Origin: Karstenula rhodostoma CBS 690.94
Taxonomy: Eukaryota > Ascomycota > Dothideomycetes > Pleosporales > Didymosphaeriaceae
Assembly: GCA_010093485.1 (NCBI GenBank)
Contig: MU001497.1
Span: 1,861,031 to 1,925,030, forward strand
Length of the DNA: 64,000 nt
Reading direction: 5' to 3'
How positions within the stretch are numbered: the stretch's first letter is position 1; every line of letters starts with the position of its first letter. Below, one piece after another: positions 31,950 to 43,340 of this stretch. The position numbers and the translations under genes are program-made. The notes beneath the pieces are model-generated. The model had not been told where the DNA came from and made no database searches. It worked only from the letters and a program-made list of their open reading frames with translations.

Positions 31950-33419
31950 TCACTGCGCACCCGGCGCCCTCTTCCCCGTCCAAATCCTCGGCTGATTACC
32001 CTGCCTCCCTTCGTACCCTCCCGCCGCCCCTCCGCCAGCCACTGTGGAATCGTCCCGGTTCTCGTACGTAACCTGTACGCTCCTCTCAAACAGAATAGCT
32101 TCCTCGCTGTCGCTGTCCCTGCACATTGGCCTCGCGTTTGTCGTTACGTTTGCACCATGCTTGTACATCTCGTCGATCGAGGAAAGCGGGATCCCGTCGT
32201 CGTTGTTCGTGTGCATTAGCGTGTCGAGGGTGCGTTTGGCGCCAGCGCTGCCGAAAGTTCGATGCGCGTTGTTGCGCGAGAAGCCGCGCGAGTGAGTCTT
32301 GCTGGTGTTGCCGGACGAGCTCTCTCCGATAAGACGAGGTGCGAAGTGCTTGAAGAAACGACGGAGGGTGGAAAGGCAGCAGCACATGATCAACAGGTTG
32401 GCTTCCACGAAACTGTTGGACAGGTTAGCTTTGCAACCACTCCGAGCTACGGAGGCCTTACATCCACAAGAATCCTTCCCCAATGACCCAGGTCTGATCT
32501 GGAGTGGTAAGAGAGGGTATAAGAATGATTAATCGCACTATGGAAGTGACGATCGTGCTGGCTTTTGTTAATACGCAATCCAGCAGATGGCAAGGGCACA
32601 CTTACATGGATCCCACAGCAAAAATGGCGACCAAGCCCAGCTTCTGCTTGTTAGGCATCTGAAGTTTCAATACCGTGGGTATGGGCAGCATAAGCAGCAG
32701 AACATCGGTGATGATTCCGATGAGCGCTTGAGAGAGGTATATGCCACCACGATTGAGACAAACTGTAGTCGGAAGAGCGAGTAGCAAGGGATCCCAGCTC
32801 GCTGCTATGGGCTTGCATGCGAAGAGCAAACTGAAGAATATAGAGATATACGCGGCCGGACAGACAAAGAGCGTAAACCAGACAAAGCCTTGGAAGACTT
32901 TATTAGGGTTTAGTCGTCGATAGAACAAGGCGAGGGACATTTTCGCTGCGCAAGTGCCTATGGCGTAGAGAAGTGGTGATGCGAGAATGACCTGTCCGTA
33001 CATTAGATAGGTGCCGGTAGCGGAGGCGAAAGACTGTGACTTACCTTCGAGTAGAAGACATATTTCTCAACGCTGATTTCCCATGCATGTCGCCCGATGG
33101 CTCCGTGAACCAGTCCCAGGAGCCCGCAAACTTGTGTGCCCATGCAAAAGACCCAGGCAAGAATGACCACTCCTATCCAGTAGAGTAAGCGAGAGCTATC
33201 TCTTCAGCAAAGGATAAACGCACCGTCTTCCAATTGGAAACTCTTCATGATGGCAATCTTTGTATATAACCGCTGGACTAAGAAGAGGAAGCACAGTGTC
33301 ATCTCCACAGCGACGACCGCGTATGACTCCGTCACATATTGTATTGTCGGATTGTCGAAGTCGACGACATAGCCATCCGGAGGGGGAAGGATAGCGGTAG
33401 TATCATTGATGGTCGTCAT
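31950..33419 (-). CDS. Rhodopsin/SAT4-family seven-helix membrane protein
   Basis: This is a fungus-specific integral membrane family related to PTH11-type putative receptors, lacking the CFEM domain here. Five exons (33224-33419, 33045-33172, 32606-32991, 32462-32557, 31950-32412) join in frame to 422 aa with clean GT/AG borders, so the gene looks intact. Helices are clear: ESYAVVAVEMTLCFLFLVQR, GVVILAWVFCMGTQVCGLLG, VILASPLLYAIGTCAAKMSL, VWFTLFVCPAAYISIFFSLL, SQALIGIITDVLLLMLPIPT, LGLVAIFAVGSITIVTSIVR and FLWIFVEANLLIMCC. Family hallmarks are the CxxxxxxWD loop (CKPIAASWD), the TDVLLLMLPIP helix, PDQTW, and VEANLL...STLRRFFKHFAPRLIGES. The tail (about 120 residues) is hydrophilic and cytosolic, with a Gly/Ala-rich end. 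Ligand and signalling partner are unknown. Confidence 0.9.
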
Positions 33420-33650
33420 TGTGAAGTTCGTCGTTCAGTATAGACCCGACTGTATGTGGTACATGCACCCAGCAAACAGAAGGACATAGCCGTTTGAATT
33501 GACTTATAGCGCCCTGTAGCAGGTGTCGAAAAGGGGACTACTTTGACGGTGTACCCCATCAGGCTCAGAACGACCTGCAGATCTATCCTCTGTTTTGCAA
33601 GTATGCCGCACGCCTGTTTTCGATCGACTTCAGAACTCCATCGTATCCCT
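33420..33650. other. Short spacer upstream of the rhodopsin-type gene
   Basis: It is the promoter side of the minus-strand membrane protein; nothing else is recognised. Confidence 0.35.
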
Positions 33651-33699
33651 GCACGTCACTGGGATGCGCTGGGTTCACCTCGGTCTTATTCCCATTTCG

Positions 33700-34130
33700 A
33701 CGGGCAACGAAGTCCCCCATGCTAAACATTGGCATGAAACTGCGAAGCGGAAGGGGCCCGCTTTGTGACTGGTGCAGGAAAAGATCGGTGTCTGTGCCGA
33801 CAGTACTAACCAGGGTAAGTAGGGCGGGTGTATTTCGAGATCCTAAACGGACTTTATATGTATTCCCCTGGGAGGCCTTCCGCGCACGGTGGAATGCTTG
33901 CAGACTCAGGTACCAGGCTATACCTCACTGGTGATGGGTCCTTTCATCCAACGAAGCACGCAATGGCTTATGTACAGTACGTGGAATACTGAGTGGATCA
34001 ACGTTCTTCTCGGTGTCATCTCATTATCTTCAGATGGCGAGATGTGGTGCGAAAAGGACCTGGTTGTTGCTGCCCCAGCAAACTCGGACACGCAAAACTA
34101 CGGTGAAGGCCCCTGTTGGTTCCCGTATCG
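33700..34130 (+). pseudogene. FAD-dependent amine oxidase relic (fructosyl-amino-acid-oxidase-like)
   Basis: Pieces resemble the middle of the DAO-fold FAD oxidases that act on glycated or N-methyl amino acids. HETAKRKG changes frame into ARFVTGAGK (about 33,756-33,782), matching the usual A..LGVRFVTG..G segment. About 240 bp later, SSDGEMWCEKDLVVAAPANS (about 34,027-34,090) matches the following strand and the A-D-x-V-V-x-A-A-G-A motif, with the second Gly lost. At least one frameshift and stops separate the parts. The FAD-binding GxGxxG start and the C-terminal half were not found. Identification rests on short motifs, so confidence is moderate. Confidence 0.45.
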
Positions 34131-35475
34131 ACTAACATTTATAATGGGCAGGGATCGTCGTACCGACGGGTTCGGGAGGTTGCCAAGCTGTCGCATCCTG
34201 GTAGCGCCCGGAAAACGGATGTTCGACGGATGGATGTATGCGCATCATTGCGACCTAATATTGAGATCGTCGTGTTTCCTTCGACCCGCAAACGAAGGCA
34301 ACCCGCAAGGTTATGCCGGCGATAGAGGTCCACAAATACTGCTTTGGAAAGCGTTGCTTTCGCGTTGTATGTAAAGGGAAGAGCAAAATATAGGATTACC
34401 AAATGCCGGGAGTGATCCGCCAGACATGCATGAGGAATCCCAGAAGGACGGTTCTCACAAGGAGCCGCGCACGTTGTTCGGCATATGTGATTGCGTATGA
34501 ATCGACAAGGAATATGTCGCGACCAGATTGTTGCAACCTGATGTGGCTAGGCTGTCAGAGATAAACTGGGGTTTCGGTACGACCCGCCACCCCGTCGTGC
34601 CACTGAAGCCTGAAGGTAAGCTTGGGGCACGACTTTTCGCATTTACTGTAGTTGCAGCCCTATCTCTTCACGGTAGGGACTTCTTACCCCAGTTCTGAAG
34701 GCGCAACAGCAAGGTTTAATAACATTAATGGTGCTGAAAAGAGTCTAAGTTCTCCCCTCCTCAGTATACTTAACTTCTTCAGTATCCTTGCTCTGTAAGA
34801 CCCACTGCTAAAATACATGGTAGTAACCACAGTGGTAGGTATGTCCAGCGGGCCACCGGCTGCGTCCCGTGTTCTAAGCCGCTAGCCGGGGTGCCATGGC
34901 ACCGCCTCACGGTTGCGCCTATGTGTCAGTTCCGTTCCTGCACATCACGCATCCTTCGTCGACGTATCTGCGGAGCGCTTTGGACCCATAAAAAATTGCA
35001 CCGTGCATAAGAGATCAGTCGAAGAAGAGTCGACACGTGCAGAAGAATCCATAGTGCGGCATCGAGGAAGCGGCGCAAGCTTTTGTACGCTCACATGCCA
35101 TGTTCTCTAGCACGGTACTACGATATTTGCGCGGGAGCTCTAGCTTGTCACGTTGGTAGCATGCAGAACTGTAGGGGTCGAGACTCGAGAGGGGTGGTGG
35201 GGCGCGGCCATTTCTTCAGGAAAGATACGGGACGATCCCAACCTTTCCGGTGACCCAATCTGCTCGACATCACATCATGCCTGTGGTAAAATTTGCCATT
35301 TTCGAAGGAAATTCAACGACTAGGTCGACTGTGCCTGGAAGGAGCGGCAGGTAGTCGAGTCAGGTAAGAAGCATCTCACAGTTAAATTGGGGGATGTATC
35401 TCGCGGTTGTACAACCCTTCAACCGTGCTGCTTCTCAACTGGTTCTCCCACTCTTCACGGGCCGAAGTCTGAAAC
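34131..35475. other. Intergenic, mostly unrecognised
   Basis: Short open frames near 34,140-34,400 could be further decay of the oxidase relic. A TC/CT-rich stretch just before 35,476 is probably the leader of the FAD oxidase gene. No tRNA or complete gene is seen. Confidence 0.3.
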
Positions 35476-37127
35476 ATGTTGAAGCTCGCTGCCATCCTGA
35501 TGGGTCTCCCTGCCGCCTTGGCTTTGAGCAGTACCTGCGTAAGTCTCTTTTTTCCCGCCTGTTCGGTTGAAGCTCAATGCAAGCTCTGACACTGACGCAA
35601 TATCTAGTGTCAAGCTCTCCAAGATGCTGGACTAGCCCATGTGTTGTACCCCAACTCGACGGAGTACTCCAGCCGCACTGAGTCGTACTGGTCCGTCAGC
35701 GCGCGACTCAGCCCGTACTGCATCGTCCAGCCAACGTGTACCTCAGAAGTGGTCAAAGTTGTGAACACTCTCGTAAAGGATGAAAGCTGTTCCTCAACCA
35801 AGTTTGCTGTGCGTTCTGGGGGACACACAGTATGGCCTGGTTCAAACAACATCGACGACGGTTTAACGGTTGATCTCGGGCTTATGAAGGATGTCACGCT
35901 AGACACGAAGGCTTCGGTCGCATCAATCAGCCCAGGAGCGAGGTGGATGAATGTGTATGGCACACTAGAACCTCATGGCTGGACGGTCCCCGGTGGAAGG
36001 GCAGGCAGTGTCGGCGTTGCTGGGTTCTTAACCGGTGGAGGTAACTCATTCTACACTGCGCGAAAGGGCTTTGCATGCGACAATGTTAAGAATTTCGAGG
36101 TGGTTACCGCAAGCGGGTGCGTTGTCACCACAGTATTCTCTCGTACCAGCATCCACTGACACTGACCTAGAGACGTGGTCAACGCGAACGCAGATGAGAA
36201 CCCGGATCTATGGCAAGCCCTCAAAGGCGGCTCCGCAGCGAACTTTGGCATCGTCACTAGATTTGACATGTTCGCGTTCCAGACCGGGAACTTGTGGGGT
36301 GGTACAGCGACATACAATAAGTCAGAGACCGCGGCCCAGATTGCTGCCTACGTCAAGTGGACTGACAACATCAACAACTACCGTGATGGTAGCTCCATCA
36401 TCTTCTGGAGTTATCTGCCAGCTATGTCGGACATTGTGATCCTCGGCGCTTACGAGGATACCGAGGGCAATGAGGCGCCAGCCGGGTTCGATGACTTCAT
36501 GGCCATTCCCCGTATCTCCGATACGCTGAGGATAGCCAGCCACAAAGAACTCACAGATGAGCTCGAGCAAGCCAATGGATACCGGTTTGTACCCCGAGCA
36601 TACGTCGCATTGCAACACTAACACCCTTCAGGGACATCTGGTTCACCATGACCATTGCCAACAATGCTGAAATCTTCGCGAAAATCGTCGAGCTCCACGA
36701 AGCCTTTGTTAACGAGTGGAAAACTCTGACAAGCGACAACGATTTCATCACACAATGCATGTTCCAGTCCATCCCGACTGTTTTCTCAGTGCACAGTGTC
36801 GAGAGAGGCGGCAATGTCATGGGTCTCGACTCGGAAGACCGAAACGCGATCATGGTTCTCTTAGATATCGCTGTTAAGACAGCTGAAGAAGAAGCTATTG
36901 CACGTCCTCTACTGAGGTCCTACGGCGAGCAGATGGAGGCATTCGCTGTGAGCAAGGATGGCTTGGTGTCTTGGAAGTTCCTGAACTACGCCGACTCATA
37001 CCAAGATCCACTGGCCAGCTATGGATCGGCAAACGTTGAGAAGATACGGGCAGCTGCTAAGAAGTTTGACCCCGAGGGTGTGTTTCAGACCAAGGCGCCT
37101 GGCGGCTTCAAGATCTCGAAGGTTTAA
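35476..37127 (+). CDS. Secreted FAD-binding oxidoreductase (berberine-bridge-enzyme-like)
   Basis: Four exons (35476-35538, 35608-36116, 36171-36584, 36632-37127) give 493 aa in frame. Residues 1-17 (MLKLAAILMGLPAALAL) form a signal peptide, so the product is likely secreted. The PCMH/FAD_binding_4 domain includes RSGGH with His94, the usual site of covalent 8-alpha FAD attachment. GARWMNVYGTLEPHGWTVPG and GVAGFLTGGGNSF follow. The second flavin-linking Cys of bicovalent members is absent (GGG occupies that place). Later motifs are DLWQALKGGSAANFGIVT and the short BBE end WKFLNYADSYQDPLASYG. Related enzymes oxidise oligosaccharides, alkaloids or secondary metabolites; substrate is unknown. 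Nearest neighbours are a sugar-permease pseudogene and an amine-oxidase relic. Confidence 0.93.
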
Positions 37128-37350
37128 ACCAGAGTAGCTAGTATAATACGACAACGAGTTATTTGGTAATATGGAAGAGTAGACGAAGACTATGAAAACG
37201 TTGGTGCTATATGGCATTAAACTATTTTCAATGTACACCTCAGACCATTCGAGCGTACCGAATAAATCTCCTTCCCTGATATTACTATAACTCTTGTCCC
37301 TAACATACCTAACATGTTCTTTGTCTTGTTATCAGGATATATAAGGCTGT
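37128..37350. other. Convergent spacer
   Basis: It lies between the 3' ends of the FAD oxidase and the permease pseudogene and probably contains their terminators. Confidence 0.35.
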
Positions 37351-39044
37351 TCAAACAGACTCAATCTCTTCCCGATAGTTCTTAGTCTTAATGTCGGACG
37401 GAGACGATGGCCTATGCGCCTGGATATATGCCGCTTCGCCCTCCGCGATATGGTTGAGAAGGGGTGGAATACCGTTCGGCGGGAAGAGCTTCTTGGCTCG
37501 CCAGGCCGCATGCCGCATCTTGCCCGAGAACAACGCCTCGCAACACTCGATGGGCACTGCTTTGGTTTCAGGAACCCAAACGAAGGTGAATACGGCGGTC
37601 AAGAAGCAGAGCGCTGAAAAAAAATAGAATATTCCGTTGGCGCCGAGGGCAGAGTTCCTCATGCACGGGGGGCCAATGTGAGGATGAAACTAAAGAGCCA
37701 TTGCAGAGAGGCGGCAAAGGCACCGGTGATGGGCCTGAGCCGGGCTGGGAAGATCTCTGCGGCGACGATCCATGGCAGACCGTTTCCTCCAAGACTCCAA
37801 AAAATTCCGTAAAGCATCACCATGGCGACTGCACTGGTACCGGCGGCGTGGACCGAGGGAGAAGGAGTGCCTATGGCTGTGACAGCCACCGTTGTAAAGA
37901 TTACAAGAGTGTCAGGGAGCATGTCGAGGTGGAGATCAGCCAGGGGATTCGACGTCCAGTACGATCCACGATAAAGGAATAAAAGGCAGTAGCTGCGGTC
38001 GACCGGCAAACTCCATAGATGCCAGTGTATAGCGCCACGTCGCTGATGAGGAGCGACTTGAAAAGGGTCAGAGAATAGTAGTTCATGCAGATGGAACCGG
38101 ACCAGTTATGAAACACAAACATTCCAACGGTCACGGCGAGCCGGTATCGAATGCTCGAAGTCTTCATTTCGGCCGTGGAACCACGCAGTAGAGCCACGCA
38201 GCCTGTCTGACCGCCAGATAGCCGTTGTTCCTCCTCCAGCCTGCCAACTTCTTCCAGCATATATTGATGGTCGGCGGGGAGTTAGCGAGAGGTTGTTGAT
38301 CGCTTCTTCCCTTTTACCCTTTCGCCAGAGCAAAGTAGGCGACCCTCGAAGGATAAGCGTTCTCAAGAGCAAAACACCCCCGGGGATGATTTGAATGGCC
38401 AGGGGAATGCAGAATGGGATGGCCGAGTGAACCCCCATGTTTTTTGTGATCCCGTAGTTGATCCAGAATCCGACCAAAGAGCCTACCTGGTACGCTACCT
38501 GTAGAATGAAGGGGGGCGGTCAGCCCAGCACATCTTGACGGTAGAAACGTACACATACGTCGAAATGCCCAGTCAACTGTCCACGAATGGCGGTGGGAGC
38601 CACCTCGGCAATGTAGGACGGGATGATACCCGTCAAGGCATCCACGCCAAAGCCAGTCAAGACCCGCCCCGCATACATCATTGGCAAGCTCGAGGTCGTA
38701 GCCGTCATCAGGACAGCACCGACCATAAAGACAGCGCAGGTGAGCTGCATTGCCCGGATCCGGTCAAGCGCCTCGCTGGATGGCCAGGCAAAGAGCGATC
38801 CAAAGAAACCTGCAACGAGGTGGGTCGAGGTGATGTTTGACATGGTGGATGTCCCGGCAGAGGCGGACATGTCGTTGAAGCCGAAATGCTCCTAGAAGCT
38901 GGCTCGGTCAAGCGTCGTTCCAAAGAATGAGCCATTGTAACCAAACGTGACAGCTCCAAACGATGCCACGATTGCAAGCGTGTAGATTCGCCAATTGTAG
39001 ACCTCGGGAGGTGTTGGGCGGTCTTCGACAACACCAAACCCCAT
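37351..39044 (-). pseudogene. Quinate/sugar permease (MFS) pseudogene
   Basis: The order of motifs is that of a full fungal sugar porter close to quinate permeases: MGFGVVEDRPTPPEVYNWRI, then AGRVLTGFGVDALTGIIPSY, IAEVAPTAIRGQLTG, a 71-bp intron before VAYQVGSLVGFWINYG, NWSGSICMNYYSLTLFKS, VDRTGRRIPWLIS, LPWIVAAEIFPARLRPITG and a C-terminal FVWVPETKAVPIE. The coding sequence is broken: an in-frame TAG at 38,892-38,894 (after TTLDRASF), a frameshift near 38,275 (NNLSLTP then ADHQYMLEEV), a frame change near 37,950-38,000 and another near 37,660. Ancestrally it carried a sugar or aromatic acid across the plasma membrane with protons. Confidence 0.85.
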
Positions 39045-39402
39045 CTTGATTGATGCTCGAATCGGTAGTGTTTTGACGAGTGTTGCTATGAAGGCTCGTT
39101 CTGAAGCGATAAGGCTTGCAGGTGTAGGTCCCCTGAAAGTCTGGGGAATACGGTAGTTATTTATGATGGTCCGGGCCCGGTCGCCGGCGCGTATACGGCC
39201 CTGATTCGTGATAGTCTGGGGCAATTGCCAAGGCGTATTCGGCCCCGGCTCGGACCGGTCATCGGCCCGCTCCGATGACGTCCCCGCAAAGTCGTGGTGC
39301 TTCTGGTTGTGACGGTTACAATAACGCGCAGATCCCTGTTTAGGAGTCTCCTTCTCGTTTCGTCATCACCACCTCACAATCGTATCTGGAAACACATCTG
39401 CA
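39045..39402. promoter_or_regulatory. Former bidirectional promoter between permease and dehydrogenase relics
   Basis: The two broken genes start away from each other across about 360 bp, an arrangement common in catabolic clusters. No specific operator can be named. Confidence 0.35.
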
Positions 39403-40350
39403 ATGCTCAATCTCGAATCATTTGGCTTGTTGTTGCTGTTTTCTGTCGAGGGAAAAGTAAGCCGATCGCGGCGTAGCGCTGTAGCTGCTGACGCGTCTAG
39501 ACTGTGGTCGTCACTGGAGGAGGTTCAGGATTTGGAAAAGGCACGCAGTTCTGCACGGCTGTAGCATTGTGCCTCGCTTACATCCTCCCTCAACTATAGC
39601 TGGTGGTTTTGCGTTCAACGGCGCCAAGGTCTATATTGTGGGGAGAAGAGCTGATGTCCTGACCTTAGCGGGAGACGAGATTAATGCAGCGAGTCGAAGC
39701 AAAGTTATACCGTGAGCGATCCTTCCTCACCATTTGCCCTACCCCAACCCAACCACCTCACTATCGCGAGATTGCTGCCTTCAATGACGCTACCTGGTGA
39801 CGTTGGCTCTAAACAAAGAGTCGCACGACTGCGCTGCAGAAGCTCGAGGACCACATCAATGTATTGATTAACTGCGCTGGGATAAACAGTCCCTGGAAAG
39901 CCGAAGCATCAGAGTTTGACAGCCGACACAACGACCCCGATGCAGTCGAGAGACTGTTGTGGCGTGGTCTCGACGATGACGAGTTTCAGTCGACCTATTC
40001 AATCAATGTCAACGGTGTCTATTTTGTCAGCACGAGGATGATACCCCTCTTGCGAGAGTCATCTCTGACGGTCATCGTCATTGTCTCCATAGCAGGAATG
40101 ATGCTATAGCGGCAAATGATCACGTATTATCCGCTTGCGATGCCGAAGCTGATTGTCACCCAGGACAGTTGGAGCATTGTCGTACCCCATCTCCAAAGTG
40201 AGTTCACGGCCTCTCCCGATCGGACCACCAATAATAATGGCCAGGCTGCGACACTGCACTGTGCAAGTCTGCTCGCCTCGCGATTCACACCGCAAGTTTG
40301 GCGTTCCAGTACTCGAGGTTCCGTGTGCTGATACGTCTTTACACTCAAGA
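39403..40350 (+). pseudogene. Short-chain dehydrogenase/reductase pseudogene
   Basis: A start MLNLESFGLLLLFSVEGK splices to TVVVTGGGSGFGK, the NAD(P)-binding TGxxxGxG motif. After a decayed intron whose donor now reads gcacgc, it continues AGGFAFNGAKVYIVGRRADV. LQKLEDHINVLINCAGINS (about 39,835-39,890) holds the NAG-type motif and STYSINVNGVYFVSTRM the next helix. VIVIVSIAGMML then meets TAG at 40,108-40,110, just before the expected catalytic Tyr-x-x-x-Lys. A shifted ATLHCASLLASRF resembles the next helix. Splice decay, frame changes and the stop make it non-functional. Substrate unknown; a sugar or polyol dehydrogenase role would fit the neighbours. Confidence 0.8.
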
Positions 40351-40639
40351 CCTTCTTTGAACTGTCATCCCACTTGTTTGCGCCCACGCCATGTCCGCAG
40401 AGCACGCTCCAAAAGTTCCAACTTACACCGAGTGCGCTCGCACCGACAAATCAGCGCTAGTCGCGCCTGAGTCGGTCTCCAAGGATGATGAACGAGCTCC
40501 AGCCATCCACTGCACCAACATTGCCGTGGCTGGCGGTGTCAAGTATTCGATGTGGTTCGGAGGGTCTTACGAGGGCTCCACAGACACAAAGATCTAGTCA
40601 ATGCCCTCTTTCTCACATTGGAGCTCGCTCGCGACCAGT

Positions 40640-41847
40640 CGCATTGGGGCTAATGGACATGGGCAGGTTCTCCAAGAATACTGATGGCAAGTGGAAAAAG
40701 CCTCGGGGGATCGTCGGCAATAAAGAAGGCGAGGAAGTTATATACTGGAATCCGGTGCTCTTTATACCGGACCGCTCTCGGCCGCAACAACTCCACGCCC
40801 CCTTTCAAAAAGTTTACGCCTATTCCCGTCTGAGTTACGTTCTGGACAAGCAACGATGATGGTGGAGAGACCTGGTCTATACCGAGAGAGCTTGTTCCTG
40901 GACCAGACGGAAAGCGGAATGGAGGGCCGCAAAAGAATCCGCCGATCGTATTGAGTAATGGCGACTGCCTCGCGGCGGGCTCGTACGAGGTTACCAACCC
41001 ACCGGGTAGTGAAGCCTACGGTGTATGGATGCGTTCCCTTTAGCAGATCTTCCTTCCCCCTTCCACCTCTCAAGGCAACGGCTCACCCTCGTTTGCAGGA
41101 CGCTTGGTCTGACGTCGCGCCTAAACCTGGGCCCGGCGACGACTTCAAGTAAGGAGACAAGTGGATCCGGTCTGATCCCGTCGAGCTCCCCTCTGATCGC
41201 GGAAAGGCCGACCGCAGCTTCCCCGGAGAGGGTGTCATTTAACCTGGGACTTGGGAGTCCAAAGGCAAGCCGGGACACTGTTACATGACGATGCGATCCA
41301 GCGTTGGGTGCATTATCCAAGCGGACTCCACCAACTATGGCCGAACGTGGGGGCCAGCGTGTAGGACATCCCTGCCCACAAACAATTCGGGTCATTGCGT
41401 GACGACCTCGCGGAATGGACGAGTTATCTAGTAAGTCTGCATTTTGACTGTGCAAGGAGGTGTAGGACCTGACGCAATTCGAGGACCGGCAACTACGAGA
41501 CGCGAAACTGGGGCCCGCGAACGCCGCTGTGCCTTACGATCAGTGAGGATGATGGCAAGACGTGGAAGCTTGGGGCAACGCTCGAGGACGCGCCCCTTCA
41601 TGATGATTTAAGCGAGTCATTGCCTTGAAGACGGGAATCGTGAACGACGGGAGATCTGAGTTCTCGTAAGTGTCTTGAGTGCTTTCGCTGACGAGCTGCT
41701 GGGACGAGGGGATGTTTGTTGGCTAACTAGTATACATAGGTACCCTTGCTTGACGCCTACGGAGGAAGATGCCGAGGATGGGGTTTGGGTCTCGTGGATA
41801 TGGCAGCGACGAGAGATTATGATTGCCAGAGTCGTTGAAGGAAGATG
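40640..41847 (+). pseudogene. Asp-box (BNR) sialidase-superfamily pseudogene
   Basis: Three Asp-box motifs (S/T-x-D-x-G-x-T-W) appear in order: SNDDGGETW (40,849-40,875), ADSTNYGRTW (41,321-41,350) and SEDDGKTW (41,542-41,564). Around them are VIYWNPVLFIPDRSR, ELVPGPDGKRNGGPQKNPPI, LAAGSYEVTNPPGSEAYGVW, TSLPTNNSGH and a C-terminal DGVWVSWIWQRREIMIARVV, all typical of the BNR_2 six-bladed propeller. Breaks include a TAG at 41,040-41,042, several frame changes, and TAA at 41,240-41,242 in GVI*PGTWES where a Gln codon is expected. Relatives include sialidases and other glycosidases; no catalytic Arg triad can be assigned in this decayed copy. Confidence 0.8.
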
Positions 41848-42601
41848 ATTGAGGTATTGTGGCGATGCATTGACTTAAGCGCGGGTTAAGCGATCTTAAC
41901 GGTGCGAAACGGGTGTTGACTAGGGTATATGATGGTTTTCTGATTGTTGACACGAAAAATAAAGTTGAGTCCCGTAAATAGTAGACAAATATGGACTGAC
42001 CAAAAGTAACGCAAAAGAAGCGTTGTAAAAAGGTGTTGAGCTGTGATACCCGGGTATATGACTTCATCCTACCATTCATGTCCCAGCACCTCGTCCCCGG
42101 TCGTTACAGGATGTTACCACGTCCGACGCAACCCATGAGGGTACAGATCCTTAGCTAAACCTTAGAGAGTAATAATCGCATATTTCTAATTAGCTTAACC
42201 TAGTTTTTCGCCAATTTACATCGCTAATAAGGTATTTTCTAACTAGTAGGGGTCGCGTCGGACGTGACAACACCCTGTACACGCCTGGTGACGCTTCTCC
42301 AATCTCGTGCCTTGGCTTTGACTTATATAAGCTGATCTGGATAGTGAGTCTTCCGGACTCCCACGCTGCTGCGCCTTGACTGTAGCATAGCATACCTAGG
42401 AGGCGAGGTCGACACGTTTGCTCACTCACCATGGCTATGAACTGAGCGGGGGAATTATGAGTGAGGAGAATGGCCGCACAGTCAAGTGATGATCTTCGGC
42501 CTGGCCTAATATGATTGCCGCAACAGCAACAGGAACGATGATGATTATGCATACATTTGTTCAACTTTTGGTAGTCTACTCTATTAATCCCTGCTAATCT
42601 A
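41848..42601. other. Convergent intergenic region between two pseudogenes
   Basis: No gene supported. An imperfect inverted pair lies around 42,105-42,275: ggatgttaccacgtccgacgc near 42,109 and gcgtcggacgtgacaacacc near 42,255, each followed or preceded by AT-rich DNA. It could be a small miniature element of about 160 bp. Confidence 0.4.
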
Positions 42602-43340
42602 CTATCTTTTTTCGAAACCTTCTGCCAACAATTTCAGAATGTCGCTCAGCATGCCAATCTCCTCCCGAGAGTCCAGCACGGTCGTCTTGACTTCAGCGTC
42701 GCCGCTCAGGGAGCGATGCAGCTCTTTGAACATCAACGTGTAGTAATTTTCGTATGTGGGCCGGATCGTCTCTTCAGAAAAGTCGCCGTTGGGGTGCCGA
42801 GAGAGTGTAATCGCGGTAATAGGAAGACCTTTGATATACGGCGAGTCAAAGGCGAGCTTGAGTCGCTGGTGCTGAGCCAGGACCTCGACAGTCGCGTCTA
42901 CAGACAAGACGGCATCCTCGCCAGACTCATACGCAAGAACAAAGCCTTCGTACTGTAGCATAATAGACAGAAAGTTCCATCGAGCACTGGGTGCGGCTGC
43001 AATGTCATGGCGAGGAAGACTAAACAGCTCTCACATGAGGCTTAGGTCGTGCGGGGAGATGTGGAACTTGCAAGCCCGAATGTACTGCGCGACCGGTGAT
43101 TCGTAGTCGAGGTCCGTGTACTCCTCAAATTGCCTCGTAGCGACTTGACGCCTCTCAGCCGAAGCCTCCTCAGGGAAATCCAAGAAACGTTGTGGGTAGG
43201 TACCGCTCTGACTGATGGTCCCGTCCTTGACCCTCGATGTAAAGTTGCGGAACCGGACGTAGTTGATATCGGCTGGATCTAGTTTGCGCATGGCCTCCTT
43301 AAACCTCAAGAACGCGGTCGCCGAGTACAATACCGATCAC
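42602..43340 (-). pseudogene. Gfo/Idh/MocA-family oxidoreductase pseudogene (C-terminal part)
   Basis: The C-terminal substrate-binding half of a NAD(P)-dependent sugar dehydrogenase is readable in one frame: SATAFLRFKEAMRKLDPADI, YPQRFLDFPEEASAERR, FHISPHDLSLM, then TGA at about 43,033-43,035, then ELFSLPRHDIAAAPSARWNF, MLQYEGFVLAYESG, AFDSPYIKGLPITAI and ETIRPTYENYYTLMFKELH. SPHDLSLM*ELF strongly suggests an Arg CGA codon became TGA. The N-terminal Rossmann domain with its GxGxxG and EKP motifs is not recognisable upstream of 43,340, where the frame is broken. Inactive. Ancestral substrate probably a sugar or inositol. Confidence 0.8.
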
